The notes under the pieces are model-generated. The model ran no database searches, had not been told where the DNA came from, and saw only the letters and a list, made by a program, of their open reading frames with translations. A DNA stretch of 64,000 bases from positions 22,258,001 through 22,322,000 of the forward strand of contig JBHGNT010000007.1 in NCBI GenBank assembly GCA_043228905.1, given 5' to 3'. This DNA comes from Azolla caroliniana (lineage: Eukaryota > Polypodiophyta). The position numbers were made by a program, and so were the translations under genes. Shown here one piece after another: positions 13,001 through 23,333 of this stretch (positions within the stretch are counted from its first letter, which is position 1; each line of letters opens with the position of its first letter).

Positions 13001-14345
13001 AAGATGTGAAATGCTCAAGATGTGAAATGCTCTCAAGAATAGCCTCCATTTCATTATGTCTCAAGTTACATTTTATAGACTCTCTCTTAGCGTGGAGGGT
13101 GTTCTCCCGCTCCAATTAGCTCTACTAATTATGGGGCTTGGTGGGGGCCTAGTTTGGGTGTGGTGCATGAGGCTTGGTAGGGGCCTAATTTGGGTGTGGT
13201 CTATGTGTGGTGCATGGGGCTTGGTAGGGGCCTAATCTAGGTGTGGTCCATGTGACCACCACAGTATAATGCCTTCATTTAACCAAGTTAATAGTTTGAT
13301 CATATGAATATTGAGAAGGACAGGAGAAAATGAATACATGAATGAACTGAACCCCAACAAAAATTTGTTGTGTTGATACAAACACTAAGAATTATTCAAC
13401 TCTCGTTAAGATTGGAGCTCTGGCAGCCATAATGAGAATACCATCATCAAGAAACAGGCTTACTCTTGCAGAAGAAGGTTAATGAAGAATTCTTGACTTC
13501 ACCATCTGCATTTTAATATTTACAGTGGCCACAACACTTCAATTGCTCTTTTCTTATAAGGGAAATCTTACTTAGATTATCACATGCATCAAACTCTCAT
13601 ATTAAGCACACAATCATATGGCAAAAACATTATTAGTACTCAAATGTAAATAATCACTGCACATCAATAGTCATATGTCATCAATAAAAAACCATATAAT
13701 GTTAATTTCTGGTTCTGGAATATGAATATGTACCATCATTTCACATTCAACGTATTCATCTGCCACACATTTGCACTCTACCTGCAGTTAACAAACCAAC
13801 TAAATATCATCAACATTTTTTAACTGACAAACTGAATTTAATTATGACAGTAAATCCAAAATACATATTGTGAAACAAGAACAGAAAATTGAAGAGAATT
13901 TGTCACAATCTAACTAAATCGTTAAGAACTAACTTTGGTCAAGTTTACTAGAGTTGAAACATCTAAGAGGGATGAAGGCACGGCTTTTTGTACCATAAAA
14001 AATCCTCGGCACCAAACCAAGTGGGAGAAGTTCTAAATATATCCATATTTATCAATATCTAGAATAAGTAGATGTTTTTATTGACAGTCCAGTCAACACA
14101 CATCGTGAGGAGATGCTTGACATGCTGCATAGAGATTGTTTCATAAAACCTTCTAAAATTTTCTAAAAGCAAATATTTGGATTCCATGAAACTACTTTAG
14201 CCAAAATACTACACATTTATGAATAAAGGAAACTCACACATTTAGTGAGACGAATGTTCCCTGGGGAGTATTGAACATATACTTCATTGATTGATGTACC
14301 ACAATGCACACAGCACATACGGCTTTCTAATCCATCTTTTCCCAT
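4095..14345 (-). CDS. ARV1: ARV1 family protein (ER sterol/lipid homeostasis), nine exons
   Basis: Exons, in transcript order: 14238-14345, 13734-13781, 7731-7820, 7599-7644, 7399-7481, 7203-7300, 4661-4730, 4276-4351, 4095-4192. All junctions are GT-AG with matching phases; the sum is 717 nt, or 238 residues plus stop, close to the usual ARV1 length. Residues 1-42 carry the Arv1 homology domain: a zinc-ribbon pair CxxC (C12/C15, C36/C39), the motif QYSPGNIRLTKC, then VADEYVECE and IILIDLILHK. Four hydrophobic segments follow, as expected of this ER membrane family, which acts in sterol and GPI-linked lipid handling. The start follows a CATAG that could be an acceptor, so a spliced leader (perhaps the exon ending at 17489) is possible. 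Intron 2 contains a gypsy element and intron 6 contains LINE pieces. The last exon ends early at LLRYCS, a somewhat divergent tail. Confidence 0.93.
5030..5165 (+). mobile_element. LINE 3' end with (TTTC)n tail, in ARV1 intron 6
   Basis: The words TTTGGTCTTATAGGCCATTTTGGCCTC match, with changes, the segment just before the CT array at 31985 (TTGGTCTCATAGGTCATATTTGACCTC) that follows a LINE reading frame there. Here a short TTTC/CTTT array follows at 5148-5163. I read it as the 3' end of a truncated LINE of the same family, antisense to the host gene. Confidence 0.55.
5224..5727. repeat. 252-bp direct tandem duplication in ARV1 intron 6
   Basis: Two copies, 5224-5475 and 5476-5727, lie head to tail with only a few substitutions (for example CAGCTATCCC/CAGGTATCCC and GGTCGGGGG/GGTCGGAGG). 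Both start CATTCAGATTCTAGTTCATA and end ACCCTAGACCAC. Nothing in them codes for protein. High identity means a fairly recent local duplication. Confidence 0.92.
6345..6620 (+). pseudogene. LINE reverse transcriptase C-terminal fragment, in ARV1 intron 6
   Basis: The plus-strand frame reads LWLFNTLVAPALLYGVQLWE and continues to a stop near 6612. This is the same region of a non-LTR reverse transcriptase as YLFDTLVTPVLLYGVEVWG at 31.05 kb. Upstream sequence has no clean frame. The piece is antisense to ARV1 and lies in its 2.5-kb intron 6. Confidence 0.7.
8424..8666 (-). repeat. Element A 3' LTR (243 bp)
   Basis: Identical to the 5' LTR at 13021-13263. The polypurine tract AAGGGGGAA directly abuts its inner end at 8667-8676 (read on the minus strand), as expected for the plus-strand primer of an LTR retrotransposon. 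Confidence 0.95.
8691..9629 (-). CDS. pol: Element A Pol, part 2: integrase core and GPF tail
   Basis: Continues part 1 after the in-frame TGA. It begins DIMGPFPES and carries the DDE catalytic region: ITEYLTRWAE, LSDRGPQFNG, and YHPQTNGLTERLNRTLKQQ with the Glu. A GPF-type module (WIGPFEVQKQ) follows, then a run of eleven prolines and a Pro/Thr/Ser tail instead of a chromodomain. The proline run comes from a GGGGGC repeat on the plus strand at 8775-8812. Confidence 0.93.
   Translation of the reverse strand: MMGPFPESQGGNKFILVITEYLTRWAETAAIPDAKAMTIASKLLEKIIFPHGCPLQILSDRGPQFNGELLRLVSTQLGIQQLFTSPYHPQTNGLTERLNRTLKQQISAYIDPLHSTWDRILPFVTHAYNTTVQASTRISPFRALYGRDPRLPPEVAVLQPTTRLHANAVSWWSHLQQLQPLLRKAITSNLHQAQLRQKRQHDIGRVDHQYHVGDKVLVYFPICRRGLSESLMHRWIGPFEVQKQICDTTYLLRRASNNCSTFAHQSRMKPFHQLPPPPPPPPPPPTLMPTPTPVSSPCLEPSSTPRRASIAQ
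9633..11993 (-). CDS. pol: Element A Pol, part 1: protease, reverse transcriptase, RNase H, integrase N-terminus
   Basis: A 786-residue frame. In order: an aspartic protease with LLDSGSSISSI; reverse transcriptase with FCVDFRQLNHVT, a FTRMPFGLSDA segment and the catalytic YLDDILVH; RNase H with LQTDASNVGLGAVL; then the HHCC zinc domain of integrase (HPLSGHLGFHKV... CNLCQ). The frame ends at a TGA (9630-9632), and the integrase core continues in the same phase right after it. That single stop separates it from part 2 and is the only clear lesion I see in pol. The N-terminal proline/threonine-rich repeats (PPPHVHASTSSTSP type) precede the protease. Confidence 0.95.
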   Translation of the reverse strand: MRGVLQGEPPPHVHVSTSSTSPVSPTIKPPPHVHASTSSTSPVCTTIARFQHTTQEVLLDSGSSISSISADLVTQLQLPTSHAPPIKILFGDQQRVYHSHTQVRCMLTISSAQIHHRFYVLPRQLFSITLGCDWFLHSRACLDFSAQQLILPNHIPIALFTTPRDTTHISNTQYLISPAERINDIRWLLATFPSLSTPPVKPPSVRFPIHHTIPTGNARPINAAPRRRSPLDHERIDNAVKTMLQQGIITPSKSEWISEPHMVKKGDGSYRFCVDFRQLNHVTTHDRYPLPRIDDLLDQLGKSKYFTSLDLASGYWQIPMNPHDAHKTAFRTRKGIFQFTRMPFGLSDAGSTFQRMANAIFDDLITRRVVIVYLDDILVHTSTWAEHLQVLREVLTCVQRYRLQLQWKKCRWGSTCLRFLGYVISSDGIQMDPEKTEAVQKFPRPTTVKQLQRFLGLLTFSLRFIPRLADLSAPLRALLQKDAPFLWTEACESSFLQLKRTLQASDLLAHPDFTKPFHLQTDASNVGLGAVLLQSDDNDQLRPIAYISRSLTKAEQNYSTTEKEFLAIVWAFHRFHPYLHGSNTSVETDHQPLLSLIKKAHPPGCLLRWVLALQDYTFTLRYRHGPQNIVADGLSRISFQANQITSNTIDFPISSSQMANMQQHDKQIQDICHRLRAEPTSSLTKQFMIQDNVLLFCQVGKEPRVYVPEQLRQSYLRFFHDHPLSGHLGFHKVLDKIRRKFYWPGLRHEVASYIKACNLCQAIKSPQVAQGLLHPIQVQVPFEIVG
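12027..12944 (-). CDS. gag: Element A Gag (capsid-nucleocapsid)
   Basis: I take the start at the Met at 12944 (MQHDNNDGNA), because the frame before it runs into the LTR. The protein is about 305 residues. A capsid-type region is followed near the C terminus by one CCHC zinc knuckle, CFYCNNYGHIRRHC, which binds genomic RNA. Gag stops with TGA at 12027-12029. The pol frame lies in the same phase about 36 nt downstream after a second TGA, so Gag-Pol would need readthrough or a separate start. Confidence 0.88.
   Translation of the reverse strand: MQHDNNDGNANSMNPEFLQHNQGHQPTSPIDQLVQALSNIILQVNHTNQAMLSFLSARSEPQQNLPDSRVRPKPFSGLPSEDVLSWLDHFEMVASYHQWPHPRKAMEMKTLLENIAATWLVQQPEETRNDWDLLRAAMIRNFAHQDSRQTVLQHLESITQQPREPITQFAVRFVQILRRADANMSEDMKLFFFWPRIRHDLRRRVRDQGPTTLHEAILTAQCIEAADAHDMHTPGNLSHDHTNTIPAVTPMDIDIQNAQLRAKRALPERDSQGRPKCFYCNNYGHIRRHCRKWQNHQSEAKRPIG
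13021..13263 (-). repeat. Element A 5' LTR (243 bp)
   Basis: Identical to 8424-8666. Inside are three near-copies of a short unit around GGCTTGGTAGGGGCCTAAT. Just inside the LTR (13001-13020) the LTR end word GAGCATTTCACATCTTG is partly repeated, and the primer binding site is not a clear match to initiator methionine tRNA. Confidence 0.95.
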
Positions 14346-16878
14346 CTATGAAGCTGTTTGATAATCTGATCAAAGAAGTTCTAACCAATTATTAAAAAAC
14401 ATACACATCTCTCCTCTCCCTCTCTCTACCCTGTGCATTATCAGAATCAACCTTTGTTATCATACAATTGCAACAAATTGAATGAAACACCACAAGAAGA
14501 GCTATTTAAAACAAAAAAGAAAGTGAATGATTTGGAATCAACATATCAATGTCGAAATCATGAGGATTCAAACTCAAAAAGTTAATGGTTAGAGCAAGCA
14601 ATAAGTCAAGGCTAACAATAACCCTTGTATATGCAGAAAATCCCTGAAATACATAGACACAATCAACATGCATATGCACTTTAAATAAACTTAAGGTAGA
14701 GATTACTGTAATTATATGTCTTACGCAGCATAAATTTAACACATAAATTTACCTCCTAAGAGATTTCGAATTAATAAAATAATGGTTCAAACACCATAGG
14801 TGAAACACAATAGAAAAAATACTTTCTTCTTGAATGTAAAAGACATACAGATATAGATACCCTTGAATGATCGAAAATTTCATCCTAAATGTATAAGAAT
14901 AATAGAACTTGTGATCATCAGTGTACAAATACACAGACATAGGCACCTTGGAATAATGTAAATTATCAAAAAAGCACGACGATATTTTCCTAATACCTAT
15001 CAACATGAGGATAAAGACACAGATATTCGTCGCCCCTGGGTCACTTGAATGGATAGAATTGTAGATGAATCATTATAACTTTTTCTCTCCAAAACTGGCG
15101 GCTGTTCATGCCTAGGACGTCCACACAACCAGCAAAAGCAGTCATTTCTCCAATCTTACCATTGAAGTTATGGTTCAAACTCAATAACATTAGTTACTTG
15201 AATTCGAGAGTGGATTTTACATTTGAAGAATAAATCGAATGTTACATAAACTTATAGTCTACAGATATATTGCAATAGATCCCGTTTTATTAAACAAGGC
15301 TTTGTTCATTTGTATATACAATGCCTCCATTTTATCAAAATTCTCAAGAACACCATTCCGTCCAGATACCACCAAGATGCCAAGCAATTATAGGTAAATC
15401 ATGATTTGCCATTACTTGGGTAAATAATATGGTTAAATCCTAGAGTCAGAATTGAGTGTATGAGTAGAAGGAATTGCTGCTGTTCAGCTGGAAAGGCAGG
15501 CTTTCGAAAGGAGTCACAACTCTGCTCACATATTTACCCTCCCAAGCACTTATTGAGGAGGGAAAACAAGATTTGAACCAGAAATTCTAGGGAGAGGAAA
15601 AGGTTGCACTCGTGATCCCACACATACCTATGAGTAACATTCACAAGCATGGTTGTTACCCATGCTTGAGTAGATGGTGTTTAACGCCATTCAAGCATGG
15701 GCAACAAGATCAGAACCAGAAATTCTAGGTAGAGGAAAAGGTGGCATACACATGATCTTATGCATACCTAGGAGTAGCATTCACAATTCCACAGTTCTCC
15801 TTATCGGACACTGCCTGTGCTCAGCTTTCTCATGGATATGCAACCCTTGGTGCTCTTGAAAGAAAATGAGCACATATACAGTTCCAAAGAGCCTCGAACA
15901 AAATTGCAGCTATTTGATACACTTGTCAAATAGTGCAGCCCAAATAATCATTGAGGCACTATTCAGTTATCAGTATCCAAAGGCTTTGGGAGCTCCCTGT
16001 ACAAACGGTACTCAAGGTTGGCACTTATGTCATCAAAACAACTAATTGGACACAGACATAATCATATTGGTATATTGAAATGCAACAAAGGTTTGAGTAA
16101 CATGGCATAAGCATAAATGTACTACCCCCCCCATACCAATAAAATTTGGATTGCCCCCATCTAAACATGACCAAAGTGGAAAAGACCAAAGTGACATACA
16201 TTGATATCATCAAATTGGATAATGGAAGAACATGGATCAGCCCCATAACATCTCTTGGCCTGAAGATGGCCTATTATAAGGCATACTTTTTACATGGATT
16301 CACACTTAACACATGGATAAGGATGTGCAAATTCATCATGTGATGACTCTTTTCTTTTTGGGTACAAGAACGTGTAGCACAGGCCACTATGAAAGAAGGG
16401 CATATTGAAGAGACCTTAAAGTCGAAACAGGCCGCCAAAAAAAACCATTATCAGTACATAAGGCAGAAAACGCTTTTCACATACCGAGGTCAGAATGGGA
16501 TCGGGTGTTTCACGTGTTACAAAGATGCCCAGACGGGAATATCTTCATGGTTAGACTGCTCAATAGAAGAAGTCGAGGGATCAGACCAAATGGTTGGTCC
16601 GTCTCTCGAGACAGACATCCAAACCCATAACAAAAAATCGATGGATAAGACGTGCTGGTGTACAATGTTCTGCGTCCCATGAATAACTTACACTTCTTAA
16701 GGAAGGTTCGTCCAAGATGCGTACATGAAGCCAATCAATTCATAGATACAATCCAGACAAGAACGACTTGCTCCTTATATTATATACTTCAATCAATTGT
16801 TTCACAAAAAAAAAAAAAACATGCAATGAAAAAATTGGTATTATGTTCCAGAAGGGGTTCATCAAGGAAGAATGGTAA
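14346..16878. other. Region upstream of the ARV1 start; no supported gene
   Basis: Probably the ARV1 5' region or leader intron. A direct pair at about 15571-15655 and 15709-15790 (138-bp step) shares GAACCAGAAATTCTAGG and GTAGCATTCACAA-type words. Open frames at 16389-16682 (plus) and 16510-16734 (minus) overlap each other and match nothing I know. Confidence 0.4.
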
Positions 16879-17770
16879 AGTTCAGTATGTGATGCCAGTT
16901 TTCAACTACATGATTGAAATCATTACATAGGATGTTAATCAAATCATGATATGATGCCAATCAAATCAGATAGCCCATTGTGTAATGCAAAACAAATCCT
17001 TGTGTAATGCTTATGAATCATTATATCATAGTAATGAATCATTTCAATTATCACGCCATGCTAATCAAATTATTTAAATCATTATGAGATGTCAAAAGAT
17101 AATTTAAATTCCACATTCACCAATTAAATGGCTCTTTCGCCAAATATTCAGCATGCCATGACAAACCCACGTTAAATCAAATAATGATAATAAAATCTTC
17201 AATAATAATTGAAAGATGTAATAATCAAGAAAGACCTTCTATAATGATGTATCCATAAAGAAATTCCTTAAGTAAACATGAAACAAACAAGGACTCACTC
17301 AAACCAAAGAAAACCTCAAGCATGTTCTCGAATTAAAACCACATTTTCTGAACCCTAATCGAGTATTTTCTGATTTCGAGCTAGATTTTCCCGAACCCTG
17401 ATTATTCGTTTTTCCTGATTATTTTGGGCCACAAATTTTTTCTGGGGGAAAAAGGACGAACAAAAACCCAAGTAACATACGTGCCTACCTTTGATGGAGG
17501 AAGAGCCTATTTGGGCGATGGCAGGGAGCTGGAGATTCACCCGTTGGTTATGCTTGTTAGGACCTGCAGACAGGGGGAGGGGGAAAATCTACACGGCCAA
17601 ACCAAGACTGATCGGACCAAGGAAGAAATCAAAAACCCACCATGCATTGCACTGCACTGCAAGACATCAGAATCAGTTGAGGGAGAAGGGCTAACTAATA
17701 TGCAGGGCTCGATACCCCCCACCCCTAAGTTTTGTATAATTGCAAGAATACCCCTGAGCCTCCTAGAGTT
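16879..17770 (-). repeat. Duplicated block, copy B (probable leader exon and intron upstream of ARV1)
   Basis: This is the second copy of the 1399-2290 block, in the same orientation. The leader-like exon on the minus strand ends at 17489 (TCCATCAAAG before GTAGGC). A spliced transcript from here could reach the ARV1 start at 14345, which follows a possible acceptor. Without RNA data I cannot tell whether this leader serves ARV1. Confidence 0.55.
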
Positions 17771-17795
17771 TGCAATTCTTTGAGAATTATTTCCC

Positions 17796-18094
17796 AAAAT
17801 GCCCCTCTTGTTTTTTTTTACAGCATTTGCCTGGAGTGTGCCCCAGTCTCCGCGAATTCGCGAGATTTTACAGAGAAAATTCGAACTTGAATGTTTTATT
17901 TAAAGTCGGAGAATGCATTCTTGAAATCCTCTGAATGCCCCTCGGAGAATATTCCCTGAAAATGCCCCTCTTGTTTTTTATTTTATAGAGCGTGCCCAGT
18001 CTCCGCGAATTCGCGAGATTTATAGAGAAAATTCAAACAGAGTGTTTTGTTTAAAGTCAGACAATGCATTTTTTAAATCCTCTGAATGCCCCTC
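17796..18094. repeat. 163-bp direct tandem duplication
   Basis: Copies start at 17796 and 17959 with AAAATGCCCCTCTTG and share CAGTCTCCGCGAATTCGCGAG and TCCTCTGAATGCCCCTC. A perfect palindrome, CGCGAATTCGCG, occurs in each copy. The block lies upstream of the leader-like exon of copy B, so it may be promoter-proximal. Confidence 0.85.
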
Positions 18095-21000
18095 TTTGAG
18101 CTCTATGAAATTCTTGGGCATACCTCGCTTGACATCTCCTCTCCACAAAAAACATGGGTTTGCGGAGAGTCTAGAGAGTGAACGAATTTTTTTACTAGAA
18201 ATTGTAGTTAATGAGAGAGGGCGAGGGGGGTATTTTGGAGGTTTTTGAAATGATAAAGGTATTTTAACTCTATGAAGTGCGAGACAGAGAGAAAATTGCA
18301 TCGTCCTCTACATGGTTATGAGCATTTTAAGAAATCTTTTGGAGTACATGATGGGTAACCCCCCAACCAAGCCTTTGCATTTAGATCATATTTGGATTTA
18401 GTGAGCCTCATGTTGATTCATGGGAGTGGGTGTTGTTGGGGTAAAATATTGGAGGAAGGGACTAGTCACCAGCATTGGTGACATGGGGTGTTCTACGAGT
18501 GGTCCTTGTGTGAACCTCCCATTAGGTGCCCGCAAACAATCATTAGGGCATCACATCATTAGGTGCCCTCCTATCATGAATGCTCTGCATCACTTATAGT
18601 ATTGCGAACTCCATTTATTTAAGTAGGGGCACTTCATGACCCGTAGAATGGCCTTGGCATGCAATAGGGAACTTTGATGTTTTCGTGTACCACATGGCCT
18701 ATTGGACGTTTTATTCGTTTATGGGGTGCAACTAACAATATTAGGGATACTAGGGTTTGCTTGGGGTTGTAGGTAGTCATTATCATCAACATTTGGAGAT
18801 TTACATGCAATCCTCAAATATCATAATTTATACCAAACGAGGTTGAATGATGGGCATGCATGTATAAGGTATTAGAAAGTTTTACGTGTGGGACCATATA
18901 ACTCATTAATGGATCTATTCATTCGTTTGTTATATAACGTTTTCCCTCTAGGTTCACACCTATTGTGGAAGCTTTTGGGTGTGTAAATGTAGTTGGCACC
19001 ATTTCCTTCACTTCATGCTTGAGCAAAATAGTTTATCCATTGGGTTCTACTAAGTTCCCCACCTAGTGAAGCTTGAGGTGAACAAGTGTTGAAAACGAAG
19101 AAGATTGAGACCATCACATTTGTAGTCGCAATGAACCATGCAACAATGAACAAGATGAGAGAAATATTAGGAGAGAATCAAGACCGTTGTAATCGTGATT
19201 AAGATGAGAAACGTGACAAACATCGAGACCATGAGAGAAGGGATTGAAATGACGGGGTTGCAATCATGATGAGATACACAACGATGAAGTAGATGATAGA
19301 ATGTCAAAAGAAAGTCACGAACACAATAGAAGGTTAGAATAGGATCATCACGATCATTGCAATTATGTCCATGATGAGCCATGGAAGAAATATCCAGACC
19401 ATCATAGTTGTAGTCATGATGAGCAATGGAACTACAAAGAAAATGACAAAAAGGTCAAATGAGAGTCGATGTCATAGGAGAGAGTTGAAAAATGATAGAG
19501 ATCACGAAATGATGTTAGAGTGGATCATGATCGTATATAGTCATGGTTTTGTGTGATGATGGTGTGTTTTGTGGTGATGAATATAAGGGTTTGGGTGAAT
19601 CAAAAGGCAATAATGATGAATGTGTGCATCGTTTAAGCATACACGAAAACATGTTCATGCCTCAAACACATTTGCTCACTTCAAAGTTCACGTTATTTGG
19701 GTCTTGCACTTGCTTGATAGTGGATTAACAATGTCCAATCTATTGACACTTTTATTCCTCTTCCGTCCCTCGAGAAAATATACTTATTATGCTTATGTAA
19801 CTTTTTATATCACCCATAGCTTTGGCTCGTGCCTAAAAAGTGGCAAGTTATGAGATTCAACTTGTCAAGACTCTATGATTACTACAGATTTATGGGTGCT
19901 TTGTATGTTGGATCAACTCTCTAAAAAGTCGGGTTCATTTCTATAACCCCTTTCTATCTCTCTAAAAGCCCTTCTCATAACCTCACGAAAACCTTGTTTT
20001 TTATCTGTAACTCTTTCCCATTTCTATGAAAACTTTTATTTTGACTCGATATAAGTCTTATTTCATGTCATTAATCCCTTGTCATGTGCAGCTTGAATTT
20101 GCTTCTTATTTGAACATAGGTACAACATTGTTGAAAACTTGACAATGCCAATATACGAGGTTCTTGCCACACACTTATCGGTATGATAAATCATGGTAAT
20201 GGTCTCTGTAGGATGATAATACATGATTACCATCGTCATCTAAGTCAAAACTTACACGGTCATGTCACTAGACTATAGATGATGATGATAATACATCACC
20301 CATGTGCCGATTAATCCATTGTTTCTCACTAGCTTTGTTTTAGATAGTCTCTCTACCATGACCTCAACTATCCCCTCCCACTTCTGTCTTTCTCGACCAC
20401 AAACTCTCTCACCAAGATGTGAGGGGTTAATATCCTCAACGTGTATCTAAATAGTCTCAATGTTTGACGTTAGAGGATGATGGGTCAAATTCTAACTATT
20501 TATGACATACGAGGACAACAACAAAATCTATCAGTGCATATGCATATCTCCCTTTCTTTTCACTCAGAAATTGAACATAGAGAGATGGAAATATAAAGAT
20601 ATGATGTTACATACAAATGTGTAATATAATACACAAATAATCGTTACCACGTTGAAAGATCGACAAAAAATGGTAATATTTTTTTCAATGTTGTTGCATT
20701 GTAATTCTTAGCTAATATTATTTCTAATATCCATTAATGCTTAATATTGAAATTATTTTTATGATCTTAAATTAGGGCAACTTAATATGAATTTTGATTT
20801 TGTATTTACTAGATTTTTTCAACATTTACTAGATTTTTTTTATCACTATAGTGAATTTCATGAAAGGATTTCTCTATCTATATTCATATCGCACCCTTGC
20901 TGACGAGTTCTGAATTAATACAAGCATAGCGGATTACCATTGCAAGTTGCTATGATGTTTTGTCGCTATTGTAATATGTTGCAAATTTTATCTCTTGTAG

Positions 21001-22800
21001 GCACACTTTTATTATAAGAAAAGAACCTCGTCATATTGTAACAATTTTATTTATCGACTCTTGGTTTCAAATGAATTCTTTACCGTTTTCAAGGTTAAAG
21101 ACATATAGTAAATGCCTTTAATGGAAATCATGTGATTCCTCCAATAAGATTCAAAACAAAATCAAATTTCAGATGATTATGGATGAAGTTATCAAACACA
21201 TTATTATTCTATACACCCTCATGAAAGATATGATATTGAATTTGCATACATATAAAGTATTTCTTCTACAAACAACGATTGTAGGGATTTTCGTGAAAAT
21301 AACGTTTCTATTATTCACCAAAATTATGACCTTCACGAGGTGTTGATTTTAATAGATTTGTTAGAGACATTAATTTGCATATTATGATTTTCATGAAATA
21401 ATGAAAGCTTTTCGATCTAATATCATAACGTAAAGCATGTACTTCATCAAAGTGCAATAAAATGACATATCTTGTGCATATGTTATGCTGTCTTTCATGT
21501 ACACATTTTGTTAAATATTGATAATATACATTTCATCATAAAGCATTCTACTTCAAAGGAGGAGTAATTAGTCTCGTTACGAAAAAATGAATGCAAATGC
21601 TTTTGAAATTTATAGGTATTGGCCAATAAGAAAACAATTAACCTGTTGGCACAGACATTAATGGATTATGAACCAAATCTTACCGATTTAGATAGGTCTA
21701 TTGGTGTTCAAATAGCATCAAAATCATGTGAATTGATTAATCTATGAAACAACTATAGCGTGGTGCACATCTATCATTTCTCGATCCTTGTTGCGCCCAC
21801 AACTTATGGCACATGTACATCAGGGGCCATTAGTTACATGTATAGATTTGTAAGGTATAATTATATGCCTCATCTTAATTTTGAGGTGATTAGGGTATCA
21901 AACATCGGCCAAACAAATCTGGGTAGCTTTGAGAATACGCAAGCATAAGCTTTCGAATTCCTAACACACATATAATCATAGTTAGGTAACAACTCTTTTT
22001 ACTTTACCACAATCGGGCAATTTTGGCATTTATCTCGATTTTCATTAACAGTCACGAGACCGAGGTTCTATATAAATTCAAAACAAACTTCCATAGGATC
22101 AATGAAGACGGATTCGTTGTGCATGCCATACATTTATGTGGATCACATCGACACTTATGAACCAACCCTCTCCTCTCTCTCTCTCAAGTCTCTATCTCTA
22201 CGTAATAATCTCTAGATATGTCCGAGTCATAATCTGCTACACTCGCCTCCAATGTTCATTGGGTAAAAACTCTGGGGCATCTGGAGTCACTTATCCATGT
22301 CCACATAATCATACACACACACATAGACAAAATACTTGAGAAAGCCGAAGAAAACATAGCCTTCAGATTCGAGCCCGAGACCCCGAATTCCGATGTCATG
22401 GGTCCCACAATAAAATCTTAACATATGAAACCATCTCCATCAAGTTTCAACCATTTTTTTTAAAAACCTCTGTTTTTCATTGTTATAACTTATAATTAAG
22501 TGTTGTGAAGAAACCCCCCATTGTCAAGAAGCAGGGGATTTCTGAAGTAGAAACTACTTGCTTCATATTTTGGGCTCAAACCTTCACATGATTTAGCTCA
22601 ATCTATGTGCAGAGGTAACCCCCCCCCCCCCCCCTCTCTCTCTCAAATGCTCCAAAATAGACATTTTCAGCCCACATTACAAACAATTTGTCCTAACAAT
22701 ACAGCAATTTTTTGTTTGTTTGTTTGTGATAAAGCTTCTAGTATAAGATTAATGAAGTCTTTAGCGTTTCAAAAAGAAATCTAATCCATTTACTCAATAT
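18095..22800. other. Intergenic; no supported gene, possible decayed RD-rich frame
   Basis: AT-rich sequence without a supported gene. From about 19140 to 19540 one plus frame, broken by stops, is rich in Arg, Asp, Glu and His (CNRD, DEKRDKHRDHERRD), like the charged linker in the gag of element B. The C run with following CT repeat at 22619-22644 is a simple repeat. Confidence 0.35.
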
Positions 22801-22829
22801 AGTTGATGCACTCAATCATGACGAGTCAA

Positions 22830-23121
22830 TGTAGTTACCAATCATGGTTAAATTATTTGTTAAGCATTGAACTACTTGAATATATATGGACATGTATATA
22901 CATAATGCATTTGTATATAATGTATATGTATGTGCGTATCTATATTGATATGTATCTGTATATATATGTGTGTTATGTAGTTACTAATCATGGTTAAATT
23001 ATTTGTGAAGCATTGAACTACTTGAATATATATGGATATGTATATACATAATGCATTTGTGTATAATGTATATGTATGTGCGTATCTATATTGATATGTA
23101 TCTGTATATATATGTATATCT
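22830..23121. repeat. 146-bp direct tandem duplication, 5' of FLP
   Basis: Copies at 22830-22975 and 22976-23121 differ at only a few positions. Each starts TGTAGTTAC and ends in a TATATATGT-rich stretch. It lies about 210 bp upstream of the FLP start codon, so it falls in the promoter or 5' UTR. Confidence 0.9.
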
Positions 23122-23333
23122 GTACGCATATGCATATGCATATGCGTATCTGTTGGTATATGATATGATAAGCATAGGTATTAGGTAAACTTTTGCTAGA
23201 TTTTTCCCTGAACCTTGCATCCTTCATATATTTCTGTAAATAAAATCGGTTTCTAATTTTTTTTTGACATATCGCTCCAACACAAGAGAGACCACCCTTT
23301 TTATTTCTAACTCGTTTGTAGATTATCTGTGCT

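Larger units (their letters stand above)
8424..13263 (-). mobile_element. Young Ty3/gypsy LTR retrotransposon (element A) in ARV1 intron 2
   Basis: The element is 4,840 bp, bounded by two 243-bp LTRs that I find identical base for base, starting TGTGG and ending CACA on the coding (minus) strand. The flanks share a 4-bp target duplication (GTAT on the plus strand: 8420-8423 and 13264-13267). Gag and pol lie on the minus strand in the order protease, reverse transcriptase, RNase H, integrase, which is the Ty3/gypsy order. A purine-rich primer (AAGGGGGAA) lies next to the 3' LTR. No chromodomain is visible. Its GC content is well above the AT-rich host intron. Identical LTRs mean a very recent insertion. 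It shares ARV1's orientation. Confidence 0.97.

Noticed and set aside
13001-13020. Primer binding site of element A matching initiator methionine tRNA
   Set aside because: The bases inside the 5' LTR do not read TGGTATCAGAGC; the nearest TGG word gives no tRNA I can name.
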